Of a stretch of DNA of 64,000 bases, positions 12,501 to 24,640 are shown piece after piece. The stretch comes from Xenoacremonium recifei. Taxonomy: Eukaryota; Ascomycota; Sordariomycetes; Hypocreales; Nectriaceae. The notes below the pieces were generated by a model, which saw nothing but the letters and a program-made list of their open reading frames with translations, was not told the origin of the DNA and ran no database searches. The translations under genes were made by a program, and so were the position numbers. Positions within the stretch are counted from its first letter, which is position 1, and each line of letters opens with the position of its first letter. Location of the stretch: positions 310,001-374,000 of the forward strand of contig WOFQ01000004.1 of the NCBI GenBank assembly GCA_012184525.1, read 5' to 3'.

Positions 12501-12751
12501 CCAGCACTTCGGCCGTCCCCAACATGGACGTCAACCTCTTCGACGATTGGAACAACCCCGGCAACGAGATGTGGTACCTGCCGCCTGGCCCCGCCTTCTT
12601 CCAGAACATGGAGAACAGCTCTGTCGCCATGACCGCCGAGGGCGTCAACGTCGGCGGCCTGGATCTGCTCGAGTACATGGCCATGGACCCCTCGCACTTT
12701 GCCGGGCTCGATGGCAGTGGGCCTGCGTCCAACAACGGGAGTGGCATTTAA
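9541..12751 (+). CDS. Zn2Cys6 transcription factor, possibly Aro80-like
   Basis: A fungal zinc cluster regulator of 1002 residues: join(9541..10118, 10213..10485, 10534..12311, 12372..12751). The DNA-binding motif is clear: Cys48-X2-Cys51-X6-Cys58-X12-Cys71-X2-Cys74-X6-Cys81, with the basic run CRRRKVRCDL, followed by a nuclear-localisation-like TRRKRK. The middle region (about residues 290-800) fits the fungal-specific regulatory domain, and the C-terminus is Pro/Ser/Thr-rich and acidic, suitable for activation. The spacing DLGSVDNPHDPPCVRC and the length recall Aro80-type activators of aromatic amino acid catabolism; that assignment is from memory and tentative. Intron 3 is 60 bases, stopless and in phase, so unspliced RNA would also be open; its GTAAGT donor and CACTAAC branch site argue that it is real. 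The acceptor is a tandem CAGCAG. The gene is convergent with the ADF-H gene. Confidence 0.85.
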
Positions 12752-13736
12752 AGTATGGTATTTATGATGGGTGCGGAAAAAGATTCTTTTCACTTTTGGC
12801 CAAGTTTATTCCCGGCCTTTTGCGCGTTCCCCTCGCAGAATTCGCGTTTAGCGTGGTGTTTCTCTTCATGGGTGAAACTATCAAAATTTGACTTCATTTC
12901 TCTCGGGCGGATTACATCTGGAACAGCACTTCCTCGGGACGAGGACGGCATCAACTAAAAACAAAATCAAAAAGCAATATCTTCAGGCGGAAAAGATACG
13001 GACGAAAAGAATGGCAGAAATGGTCTCCAGAGACAGGTTTCGGGTTAGTTAGGCAGGGACTTAATTACTGGCTGAGCGGAGGAAAAGTACTTTATGTGAA
13101 CTTAGAGCACGATACGATAGTCACGATCAAAAAAGAAGAACTTCACATGCTGTGTTTTGAGACATCTGAACAGGTTCGATTGAGTCAACCTCCGATTTGC
13201 CTCTCCTACATCCTCGCCTCCCACCCACTCACTATATACAACGACACAAGCGCGTGTCCCACTTCCACACCAGAAATAAAAGAGTCAAGGGAATAGATAG
13301 AAGTTAAAGGTAGGTAGTGAAGAGAAGACGAAAAAAAAAAAAAACAGGCTGACAATATTCCGACAATCCGTCCGCCCCGCCATGCCACCCCGCGCGTCCT
13401 TCAGATGCGAATTCAACAGTGCTGTGTGTCAAGCAAAAGATGGGGTAGTAGAAGAAGAAACAGACAACAGGAAAGAAAAGGCGGCGTGTGTGTGTGGTTG
13501 GTATAGAGAAGAAAAGAAAAGAAACGCTTTTGAGGATGAGTAGTGGTGGTAGTCTAGATTCTTTCAAAGCAGGTGAGTTTGGTTGTTGAGAAAGGAAAAG
13601 GACGAGGTATCGTAAGCGTTATATAGGTGGATGGTTGGTGGGTGAGTGGTGCAGGAGGGGGATGAGGGAGTTGGTGAAGCATGATGAAACACCAGAGCAG
13701 GAGTAACCGACGTCAGGGAGAGTGAAAATAGATTTC
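12752..13736. other. Convergent intergenic region
   Basis: Lies between the 3' ends of the Zn2Cys6 gene (+) and the ADF-H gene (-), so it should hold two 3' UTRs. Contains a 14-base poly(A) run at 13331-13344. No gene seen. Confidence 0.6.
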
Positions 13737-16700
13737 TTATTGCCCGAACGTCGCATGTGCAGCATGAGCCTCTTGCAGAACTATAATACTATTAGCAGCT
13801 ATTCCTTTCTCAGGGGGTGAAGGAGGAACTCACTCTTCAGCACATTCAGCTGTCCAGCCCGATCCTCACAGGCAACCTGCACACCACTGCCCTCGATGAG
13901 GTCCAGCACAACACTGTTGGGCAGCTCCTGGACCTCGACATCGGGCACGCAAGGAGTACGGAACTCGCTGAGGTGGTAGCGCTTGGTGCCCTGCTGGGCG
14001 GGGCGGTTCGATGAGCCGCCAGGCAAAGCGCTGAGGATGAGAAAGCCTTGCGAGTCGAGGCACATGTTGCGGCGCTTCCAGAGCAACGTGTCGGGGAACT
14101 GGACGTTGACATCACCCATGTAGGAGACGATGGTAGGCGTGGATGAGGCGGCGGGAGCCTCAGGGGCCGGCTCCTCTGCGACAGTGGGAGAGATGGGCGT
14201 GGACGTAGAGATCTTGCCGCGGCCAGTGGAGAGCGTCGACAGACGGCGCATGAAGCGGCCAGCTCGTGAAGACTTCTTCTTGTCCGTGTTGGATCGGGTC
14301 TCGTCGCCGGAGGAGCCCTCGGTGGTGGCGCCTGGCGAGATCACCATCTCGCGGTCCTTGGTGAACGACGACCGTCGGCTGCTGATGGACAGGCGGTGGG
14401 AGAATGTGGCCGTGGTGCTACTGGGTTGTTGAGCTGAAGGTGGACGCGAACCCGGAGAGGCCAGGGTAACCAGGACATCCGAAGGCGGTGGCGAGGTGAG
14501 AGACTTGCGACGCTCCTTGATAAAGTCCTTAACTATACTCAAGGAGGATCGTCGTGACTTCTCTGCGTCCTTCCCGTAGTCGCGAGACTCAGACCGCCGA
14601 CTCTCCTTAGACATTCGTCTCTCCTGGATCGTTTCCTTAGTCTCGTTGGCAAGGGGCGTCCATTGCGGAGGTGCCGCGCGTTGGTGATCAACGAGCAGCG
14701 GCGACTGCCTCAGCTCGAGGTGGGCGTACTCCGACGGATCTTTAGGTGGCTCCATGGTCCTGCCGGCGCTGTAATTCGGATCACGTATGATCTTAGCGGT
14801 GACCGAGATGGACTCGGGACGACCTCTTGAGACAGCTCGGGGCGAGGATCCAGCCCGTGGGGAGGATTCGATAACCACTGGGGGCTCGAACATCGACAAC
14901 CGGCTGGCTACTGAGCCAGAGCGCTCACGCCGCACGTGTCGAGCCATATCAGGCGACACGTCTCGAGAAGAGCCCGCTCGCGACGGTGGTGGCTGCATGG
15001 TGAAGGTGCTGGCCCTGTCTATTACGGATGGCGATCTTGATGGCTCCCGCCCCTTGCGGACCGAAAAGAAGGTCGACGACGGCCGCTCGCGTGTTGTAAC
15101 TGGAACAACGGGGGTCTCCTGGCCCGCTGACAGCTTCTCAAGGGCCTTGATACGTTGGGAGATGCTCGAGCCCATGTTCGTCTTCTTGGACAAGTTGGCA
15201 CCAGTCTGCTGTTGCTGCGTCACCTTATGCAGGTAAGCAGCCCCTGAGCTCAGCGATCGAGACGCCGCAGTCTGGTTCACGTCTGCTGGTGACAGAAGCG
15301 TGCCTCTCACAGGATTGGACACAGTCCGGACCATATGCGACGCGATGCTGCCACCCTTGGTTGGGCTTGGGAACACTGGCGTCACAGGGCTCTTGGCCAC
15401 AAGAATTGGCTTGGCCTCCTGGAATGTGGCACTCTGCAACTCCTCCATCAGTGATTCGTCGTCAGATATGTGCGCAGAGACGGGTCGGCTGGTTCCTTCG
15501 AAATCTGTCCGGATGGGCTCAACAAAAGCCTTGCGCTTGGGCTGCTTCAGTTCCGACTCGTGCTCTAGCTCAGACTCAGGCTCGTTCACTTGACGAGTGG
15601 ACGAGTCTTCTTTCCTTTCAGGGAAGACCTCCTCAGTCACGATAACTGGGCTGGCACGTAAAGAACGTGAACGGTCTGATCTAGGTGAGCTCATGGCGGG
15701 CGCGCCAGAGGTGTCAATGGACCGCAGATCCTGAGTTGAGAATTTGGACTTGGGAATCATCAAGGGGGCCTCAACGGGTGATAACGGCTCGACTTGGTCG
15801 TCTTCTTCGTCTTCTTCCTCTTCTTCAGCCACAGGCGTCTCCTTTGTCTCTGCCGGGTCAGGAACTTGGCTGGGGACTGTCTCGTCTTCAGCATCCTTTG
15901 ACAATGATACTGGAACGTTTGAGGGTTCTTCAGTTGCAGCGTCCGCGGCCACAGGTTCGGCAATTAACTCGTCTGGCTTCTCAGCAGAAACATCTTCTGA
16001 GGGTGTCGTCTCTTCTTTAGGCGCAGGAGCGGCCTCAAACTCTTCAAGGAGTGCTTCAGCCTCTCGTTCTTCATCAGAAGTGCCATCATGGTCTTCCTCT
16101 GCCTCGGAAACAGTGATTTCTGTGACAGAAACTTCGGGTTTGGATTCAGCAAGAGTTGGCGTCTTCTCATCGACCTCCTCATCTTCTGACTCCTCCTTCT
16201 CATGGGAATCCTCGCCCTTTGCTTGCACAGTCTCATCTGTAGACTCAGATAAAGAACTCGCCTTCGTGGACTGATCTGGCTCTGACGACTCCATGACAGG
16301 GCTCGCCGGATGAGAATCCGTGTTCATTGATGATGAAGACGCCTCGAGCACAATGCCTGAATCTCCGTTAGGGTCCTCTATCGTAGCATCGTCACCGTCC
16401 GTTTTGTCCCCTAAAGTCTCCTCGCTCGGCGCTGGTGACTGGATATCTGGCTCAGGTGCTGTAGACGACTCCTTGAGTGCCATCTTCTTCTTTTTCTTCT
16501 CCCGTAGCTTCATAGCCTTCATCAGCCTCGCCTTCTCTGGCGTCATGGTTGGTTTCACGGGCGTGACTGGAAGCATCGGCACAGGCGTTGGTGACATTAT
16601 TGTCGATATCGTAGAAACACCTGAGCTCGTCGCCGGCCTCACGTTGCGCACTGGCTCCTCGGGAATCGACATTGGTGAAGAGAATGTGTCTTCAGAGGCC

Positions 16701-17839
16701 GCGGTTGGTGGACTGGGGGTCTCCCCGTCCTTGTTCCTGCCCTTTCGAGAGCCCTTGCTGTGCATTTTAAAGCCAGCAGGAATCTGAGAAACGGGGCGGA
16801 ACGCGCCAGCAGTCCGCGGGCGCCCGTTGACGTCGAGGCTCGGTCGCGGCCCCAACTTCACCTTGGGCTTGGTATAGGGGTAGGACGAGTAGCTGAAAAG
16901 GTCAGGCCGTGCCGATTGGGACGAGTTCCGTCGGGCTGCATCGATCGATTCCGGGGGTGACATGGGCCTATCATCGACGCCCACGAAGTTGGGCACCTCA
17001 GCTGTGCTGGCAGCAGTAAAATTAGTGTGTTCGGGCGAAGAACCGAGTTGCGAATTGAGCGTAACGGTGTCTTGCTGGGGCTCAGGCGTCTGGGGCCGCT
17101 CGTCGTCTTCAGGGACCACAGACTGGCGTTTGGGGGCTCGCTGCTCTTCCTCTTCTTCCTCAGCAATTTCCATCAGCCTGCGCCGGCGTAATGAGCTCGA
17201 AGATGACGAGTTGGAGCCCGAGGCGGCGTGCAGCGAGCACGCGGCAGAAAGCTTAGTGTCGCTGAGCTCCTTGGCGGCGGTGATGTCGAAGGTGGTGTCG
17301 TAGGGTGAGAAGTGCTCGCAAATGGCATTGAAGTGAACGGTCGCGCGTGCTAAAACGGGAAAATCGTCGTCAGCTTTCCTGAAACATCGAAACACGGGAA
17401 GACAGAGTGAAAGAGCAAACACGGCAGTAAAAGTCCGAAATAATACATCCATCCAATGTATCCAAACAAACAAGTTCTGCCATCTTGGACACATCTACAC
17501 ACCCACACGCACCTTGGATAAGCCGCGAGCAGTCGTCGGGCTGGTATTTGATCAAGACATTTCTCCTCCGATACCTCAGAAAGCCATAGAGAGGGCTTGT
17601 CTCCTCGTACTCGGCTATTCTGTTGCGCACCTCGACAATGCCGCCGTTGCCACGGCCCAGGAGCTCGACTTCATCACGGCTCGCGTACTTGAGGAGAAAC
17701 CTGTATGTTGAAACAACAGATCTTAGCCGACTAACATAATTGAGCAGGGGATTTCAACTTCATACCATCCTCCAGGTTCTGCGACCGCAGCTTCGTGAGC
17801 CTCCTGAACCTTGGGGTCGTCTAAGCCGTGCAGGGACAT
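13737..17839 (-). CDS. Long ADF-H (coactosin-like) actin-binding protein with PH-like C-terminus
   Basis: The model is complement(join(13737..13780, 13834..17349, 17513..17700, 17766..17839)), 1273 residues. Residues ~1-140 fit an ADF-homology domain of the coactosin type: GGWFLLKYASRDEVELLGRGNGG, then EYEETSPLYGFLRYRRRNVLIKY and RATVHFNAICEHFSPYDTTF; such domains bind actin filaments. About 1000 residues of Ser/Pro/Glu-rich, probably disordered sequence follow, with a very acidic block (about residues 430-610) and several short basic helices. The last ~110 residues (from MGDVNVQFPDTLLWKRR) are conserved-looking and have a PH-like pattern of strands and a final helix, which I infer rather than prove. 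Family relatives in fungi are often labelled hypothetical. All three introns have good signals; the last coding exon is 44 bases. Likely works at the actin cortex. Confidence 0.85.
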
Positions 17840-20258
17840 ATTGAATGTCGCTGGTTCTCCCACAGACCACGTCCGAGCGACGCAGTCCGTGAGTCGACTC
17901 GACGAGTTGAGAAGCCTCGCAAAGTAATTATATCAGACTGTTCTCCCCAATCCAACGGGGAGGAAAGCCTATCCAAGATCGAAACGTCTTCTCTCCCGTC
18001 CGCGCGGGGGAGGATTCGCGGGTCCGGACGGCCGCTGGTTGTTGTTTGTGGCGTCTTGACCGGAATTCAGGGGCAATCTAAGGCCGTGTGGGCGAGGACG
18101 TCTGCGAGGCCGACATGGAGCGAGCCTTCGCAAATCTCAGCCCAAGAAACAGTTGTCGACTATCCAAAACGCTCAGAAACGAATGAGCAGGACGACAGGG
18201 AGGTGTCGAGTGTTGTATCTTTCGATTCGGTGTTTTCGTCGAGCGGAGGGAGGGCGGATGGCTAATCGCGGGCGCGGTCGGGCAGCGTTCCAGTTCGTCG
18301 GCGCAGAATTATAGTCGTTGGCCGAGACTCTGTCTAGGACGGCAAAAAAAAGCAACGAGGATGGTTCGAGGGCACGAAAAAGGAAGCAAAAGAAACGAAG
18401 TAAAAAGAATGAAGAAGGGGATTCGAGACGAAGTTCAACAGCACGCAGTCAAAGCAGAGCCGGAGATGGACAGCTGCGGCGAGGACTGGCGGGCTGGTGT
18501 TTCCGATCCCATTGACGACGCCCTTGTTGCAGGACCTGGCACGGGGTGAGGACGGGAAAAGGACGAGGAGAGGAGACAGCTCTGAATCAGGCGGGATATT
18601 TTGGGCAGCCAGTCAGCAAGCAGGCCTGGGCTGGAGGGAAACAGCAGCTGCAGCACCCACGGCGGCGGCTTCCTCTGAAACACACGCTCCTCCACAACAG
18701 CAGCAGCTACGGCGGCAGCAACAAAAGGGGGCGTCCCTTCCCTTCCCGTCCCTTGCCCCTTGCCCTTCGTGAAGTCCAATCGTCCCAGACCCCTGCCCTG
18801 CTAGCCGTTGGAGCCAATGGCTGGTTATCCTGCCAGGGGACCAGTCCCATTGGATTCTAGTGCACCTGGCCTGGGGGGCACTGTCCCCGCTGAATTTACA
18901 GCGACAGGGGGCGCTGGCTCTGCCCGCTCTTGGAAGTGTGCTAGAAGACGACGAGACGGCAGCTTTGCTTTTTCGTGCCTCTGACGAGCGTTTGAGAAAT
19001 TACGGACGGGATTGATTTCTTCTTGTCTCTGCTCCAGAGCCCCCTCAGTCGTGCCATGCCCCATCCCGTCATGCAAATGTCTGGCTTTGAGTGCGTACAT
19101 ACATAATGTGACGGGATGGAGCCGCTGCAGAGTGCAATCTTAGCTGGCAGCGTCGAAACAAGGATCGCCCACGCCAGGATCGTGTGTTTGGGGACGAGGA
19201 CGGCAGACAGGGTAAATTATCCACGCGCAATAAGGTTACCTGCTTCTCATTTCTCGTGTCCAGACGAGTTGAAAGTGTGCCAATAGAGTTATTGCAAACA
19301 ACTCAAGTGTACAACCGTTACCTCCCATTCGCACAACACCAACTCCTCTCCGCTTGTACAATATACCCGGCTTTCACCCAAAGAGTCTGTGTCAAGCTCC
19401 AGTTGTAAACTGCCCTGGGTCAAGTCTTCGCAGTACATGCACGTTTCCCCTATCCATCCGCCGTAACTCAAACCCCTCCCGCTATCTCTCTACTCTATAC
19501 AGAGCTACTTCCAACACAGCGTCACATCCATTCATATCACATCATGATCCCAATCTCAAATGCGTACAATCAACGCAGCTCGTTCCCCGCTCGTGGTGAA
19601 ACCGCATAATCCGATAGATTCCCCAGATCGATCTGTATAACAAGGTGCCAGGGTCCAAGCGGGGCCTTCCGCCGTCAGCATCTGTGCTTGTTTCTTCTTC
19701 CTTCTGTCTGCAGCTCATACACGCTCTCCAGCAGGATGACTTGGTTAGCCAATGTTCACATGATCACAGCCTGCTACCGAGACGTCTCCCAACTGAGAGG
19801 TGAATCATTCAATATCTTCTCTACACTGAGACTTCCACCTCCACCTCCAACCTAAAGCCAGCAATTCCTCCCTTGCCAACAGCATCCCAGCTATGCTCAC
19901 ACATCGTATAAATAGGTGTCTTGTCCTTGCAGACGAGGAGTGCTGTAGATATAAAATCGCAGGTAACTCTCTGCTTCGTTGTTCCTGAGAACCAGATAAC
20001 TGCTGTCTCTTCGTTCCCACCAAGCTCCTCCCAACCATCACCATTTCTCGCCATAGTTCATGTAAATCTAAAGACCTTTGGGCAAAAAAAGAGTTCTCCG
20101 GGAACGACTGGTGCCCCGACCATTCCATGAATCGCCATAAAATACGCAACAAAGACCAAAAAAAAGTGGACGATTTGCCTAATAGACACACGGCTCGTGG
20201 AGACGACCTCGGCGAGTTAGAACAGACACGCGGATATTCTGATTCCCTTCCGGACTTT
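17840..20258. other. Intergenic, 2.4 kb, between two - strand genes
   Basis: Holds the promoter and leader of the ADF-H gene (left, GC-rich with purine-rich stretches) and the 3' side of the PP2C gene (right). No supportable gene. A 77-codon - strand ORF at 19821-20054 lies in the probable PP2C 3' UTR and is discussed as rejected. Confidence 0.55.
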
Positions 20259-22080
20259 CTAAGCATCCGAATCCTTGGCCTTCTGGACTTCTTCTGCAAC
20301 CTTCTCGGCTCCAGGCGTCGCTTCGGGGCTGTCGTCTTCCGTAGCTGGGCCAGGTTCCTCCGCAACCGCCTCATCTAGAGACGTCGGCACGAAATCATCT
20401 GCCTCTCTCACCGCTATAGGCTCATGCCCGCGGCCGCTGTTGCTAGCGGAGACGCCTGTCGCCGGGACAGTCCCGTCCGCAATCTTCTGCTTGGTATCAC
20501 TGACAATCTTGTCGGCCTCGCTGATCTGGCTCGTGCCCTCAGTTTCGACCCCTGTCTCCGTGTTGGTCTGACTATGAACCAAAGCCTCCTTGTCAAAACG
20601 AATAATCATGCATGAGAGGTTATCGGTACTAAACCTATTCAAAGCGTGATCGACTAGAAGTCTCGACGCCTCGACAGGATCCGAGATACCTCGGACGAGG
20701 TCAACAGCCTCTTGGTCGGAACAAACATCCCAAAGCTAAACGGTCTCGTCAGCACAGGACTTTTTAAAGGAAGTATGGTAAATCACTTACTCCATCGCAA
20801 GCAATGATGATGAACTCGTCGCTCTCAGCTTGGATGACAGTTTCCGTTGTGTAGGGATGACCTGTCACCAGCTTCTTTATGTAAGTATCGCCGAGAGCAC
20901 GAGTCACCGCCAGGACACCATTCACTCGATTATTCAAAATTAGTCCACCAGCGTTTGAGATACGCTTGCCTTCGTTCTCGTCGCTGCCTTTGTGGTCGTA
21001 AGACAAGCGCAACGCCTTTCCAGCGCGGCACAGAATGATTCGGGCATCTCCCACGTTTGCCGTGTAAAGAACGCGCTGCCTAGAGGCTGCACCTTTCAGC
21101 CTAGCGTGAGCTTCAGCTGTCGTCGAGCTGGCCTGCGAAAGCGTCTCTCTTGACTTGCCTTTTTCTGACGAAGCATCGTCAGACTTGTCCTTCTTCGCGA
21201 GCGCTGCAGCAGCAGGGGCCAGTGGCTGCGAACCGGTGGCAGAGCGCTCACTAGGCACTCTTTCCTCCCATCGCAGGACGGCTACAGCTGCTGTGCACCC
21301 GCTGTTCTTCAACGGAAGCTTCTCGAGCTGAGCGTCGACACTGGTAAAGGTCTGGTCAAGAATCTCGGGAATTTGAACGTTAGGGTTTTTCCGTATGAGA
21401 TCCTCTAAGACGAGGTGCAGCTTCTTTCCGCACCAGTCGGCGGCAAATGTGCCAGCGTGTCCGTCAAAGATGGCAAAATAACCGTTATCAGTCTCAATCA
21501 TCTCCTGCGAAGCAGAGTCAGAGGAGTCCTTGTCAGACTTGTCCTTGCCGGAAGCTTCGGTAGCAGGAGCTGGGGTCTGAAGGAAGTTGTAGAGGAAAGC
21601 GTGGGTATCTTCCATGGTCCGTCGGCATTTCTTGTTCCTATCTTCCCAAACGCCAACACGGAACGTGGATTTAGGGCCCGGTGTCGACTCTCCAGCCGAG
21701 TTGTTATGAGAGCCCTGCGGCACTGCCAGCGCAGGGTCCTGTTTGCCTAGCTTCTGCAGAGGTGTCTGCGTGTTCACCTCGGGGCCGCTTCGAGCGACCT
21801 GGGAGAAGTTGAGAGAGTTCTTGGCTGAGGCCAGGAGACTGCTCGCCTTGCTGCTGACGCTACTACTCCTCCGCTTCTTGTCGATCGCACCGCCCGTCTC
21901 CTGACGCGTTGGAGGGCTGCCATTGCCGCTGCGCTTCTCGCCGCTGGCGGCTTGCTCCGGCGATTTTATCGGAGTGGGCGAGGCGCCCGGGACGGGACTC
22001 GACTCCGGAGAAGGAGACTTGTCAGACTTGGAATCGCTCTCAGATTTAGGTCCAGTCGGGTTAGAGCTTCCGCCAAACAT
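20259..22080 (-). CDS. ptc1: PP2C-type Ser/Thr protein phosphatase, Ptc1-like
   Basis: Metal-dependent phosphatase that in yeast dampens HOG and cell-wall MAPK signalling. Model complement(join(20259..20735, 20791..22080)), 588 residues; the single 55-base intron restores the family motif ACDGLWDV. A Ser/Pro-rich N-terminal extension of ~140 residues precedes the catalytic domain. Visible PP2C motifs are RRTMEDTH (~155), FAIFDGHAG (~203), NVGDARIIL, TRALGDTYIKK, DEFIIIACDGLWDV and the closing DNLSCMIIRFDK; the metal-binding aspartates are all present. There is an insertion of ~40 charged residues (KKDKSDDASSEKGKSRE) within the catalytic domain, and a ~120-residue acidic C-terminal tail. Filamentous fungal Ptc1 proteins are longer than the 281-residue yeast one in the same way. 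Start at 22080 is the first ATG of the open frame. Confidence 0.9.
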
Positions 22081-24640
22081 TCTATTTAGCAGACTTCCTC
22101 CAGTCGAGGAGAGACTGCGACGCTTGTTGCCGGCCAGTTTGTGGGGCGAAAGGAGGGGAGCTGGGAGGTCGAGGCGGTATACTGGTGACGGGAGAGCACC
22201 AGGTTGCTGTCAACGGACAGATCGATACGTCTGATCTCGGGATCGAGAGTTGGATAACGAAAGCGCAGTTGCAAGTTGTGACAACAAGCTAACGGTCAGA
22301 TGTGTGCGGTTGTGAGATGTCAGAGGACACCAATCGCCTATCAAAGAGAAGATTGAAGATGGCTGATCGTGGGTTTGTTGTCTCGATTGTTGGGAGAACG
22401 AGTCGTCACTAATGGACAAAGTTGTTAGTAAACAGTCAAGTTGGGTTTATGAGGTCACAAGGTCAGGTGGGTGGTGTCAGGAACGGAGAAGGGCGTCGAA
22501 AGCTAAAGCAAGTGCACGATGGGGAGGCAACAAGGACCGGCGCATCATCAACAGCCAGAGACAGAGCGCTCAGACAAAGCCAACACAACAATGACCAGTT
22601 CAATGATTGCAACCGGCCCCGTAGTGGCTTTGTATGCATCTGATATCCCAAGGCGCGATGTAGCAAGCAGCATTGAGGGCCGAGGCGTGATAGCACAGCT
22701 CAGTGCGGAAACGTGACGTAGCTGGCGGAACGACGGACACGGCGGAACAACGGCGCAAGCATCGAGAGCTCGGGCAGGGAAGAGGAAACTCGGTGATATG
22801 GGCAGCAGCTGGAAAAGAGACGCCTAGAGCGTGCGGCACTTCGTACGGACCTGGAGCAATTCGCGAAGACGATGCTGGAGCAGCGTTGGGCCGGCGAATG
22901 CGAATTCGAAGATGACGGACGGATGAGAGATGTGATGGCGCGATGGGTGTGCCGGCCGTTCGAATCGCGGGGGCGAGGGGGGCGGTGCAGTCGCCGAATC
23001 GGGAACCTGCTCTCGCGGTATCAACAGCCTCAAGCAGAGGGACTGGAGTCTCGTAGGGTGCTGGCTGTAGGAATGAATCCGTTGGGATGCACGATGCTGG
23101 CTGGCTTGGCTTGGGCTGGGATGGAGAAGAGAGCCTGGAGCAGAGCGGGCGGGCGACTTGGTGGGATAGGAAGGCGAGTATGGAGCCGCTCATGACCTCG
23201 ACCAAAGGGGACCTACCTGAAGCCTGAAGCCTGGGCTGTCCGGGAGGGGCTCGCCCAGGGCAGTTCCACGTTGCTTCCCTACTCGGACTGCTATAAACGG
23301 CACCTCCAGAGCTAGGTCGCCCAGTGACCTCGTTTCAGTGGACTGGAGGGGCCGCCTGGAGGGGGAGCGAGAGGCTAGAACTGCCCTACCGCAAGCGCCG
23401 GGGCGGGGTACCTGCTGCTGCTACCCTACCTAACCAGAGGTGACGCTGTCCCAAGCTCCTACTGCTTCAGCGGTTCAGCCGGCCCCGTGGCCAATAAAGC
23501 GGAGCGCCAGGTCCCTGCCGTCTCGGCCACCTAAATTAGACTACAGGACACCTCATACACTATCCTCCGTCATTGAGACGGGACGGAGAGGTGAAATGAA
23601 GCACTGTACATGGACTACCGTAGTATGAATCTGAAGAGTTGATCATTGCAGGTATTTTCTACCCAGCGTTGACTGACATGGCAGTGTTCGTCGCGAAGCT
23701 ATTCATAGAAACGTGCATCTCACTGCGGCTCCGTCCACTCACATCTCACAGCACCCCCGCGCCTATAGTCCCAGCCTAATCGCTTTCTCAGCGTTGACTC
23801 GCAGATCCTATCCCGGCCAACCCGCTCTGTTTTCTCCGTCAATGACCGAGCAGGTTAACAAACAGTGTCCGGCCAGTCTCGGCGGTCAGCAATATGCCTC
23901 CGAGCAACCTCAACAAAGACTCGGCTTCGGGCTTTAACTCGACCTCGCCTCCGTCCCGGCATACCCGGACAAGTGACGCTCTAGATCGCCAGAGCTTCAC
24001 CGGCGTCATCAGTCAAGCCGTCTTAGCGTCGTTTTGCTTCTAGGGTTTCCTTCCTAGATTGTATACCTGGGCAACACGTCAGCAACCCGCCGCGACTCCT
24101 CCCCCTCTTATGTAGAAGATGTCCATGGATCTGCATGTTGCTTCAATTACCAGGCCTTGAGCACACTAGCAAGATCGAAAACGGTGCTCGCCTTCCTTCT
24201 TTCATCCATGATTGTTCAAGAGTATCCAGCATCCAGGCTCCTTCGTAGTCCATACCTTAGTTACCCATTTGAGACTACGTGTATACTTGTTCAGAGCCTC
24301 ATGTATCATTCTACGCGCAAGAGATGCTGATCCCTGCTCAAAATCCCAGGTCAATATTCCCAAAGCCTTTCTCGGTGTGGGAAGGGTCATGTTGGACATA
24401 TTATAAGTCGAATTTGTTGAGTCATGTCTATTGAGCAAAACCCATACGCCTAAGTAGAAAGCAAACAATCCAACCGGCCCTGTACAGAACTCAAACGCCA
24501 GGCCACTGCATAATCTGCGTCGAATGTATAAAAGGCTGAGCATCATCATACGCACAGCTACGCCGTTAAGAAATCCATAGCTGTTTTCCGGGAACAGTCG
24601 AGACAGCTCCTCCTCGTAGTATTTCAGGGTTGGTCAAAGT
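22081..24640. other. Intergenic, 2.6 kb, between vps2 and ptc1
   Basis: Includes the ptc1 promoter on the right strand side (22081 upward) and the vps2 3' side. GC-rich blocks at about 22700-23530 contain a CCAAT box (GGCCAATAAAG near 23490). No ORF with family resemblance and no RNA gene recognised. Confidence 0.55.

Noticed and set aside
14787..17303. Several + strand ORFs of 90-176 codons opposite the ADF-H gene
   Set aside because: Ser-rich shadows of the acidic, Glu-rich disordered region; no independent signals.
19821..20054. 77-codon - strand ORF just downstream of ptc1
   Set aside because: Reads like plausible protein in places, but it lies within the expected ptc1 3' UTR, has no promoter room of its own and no recognised family.
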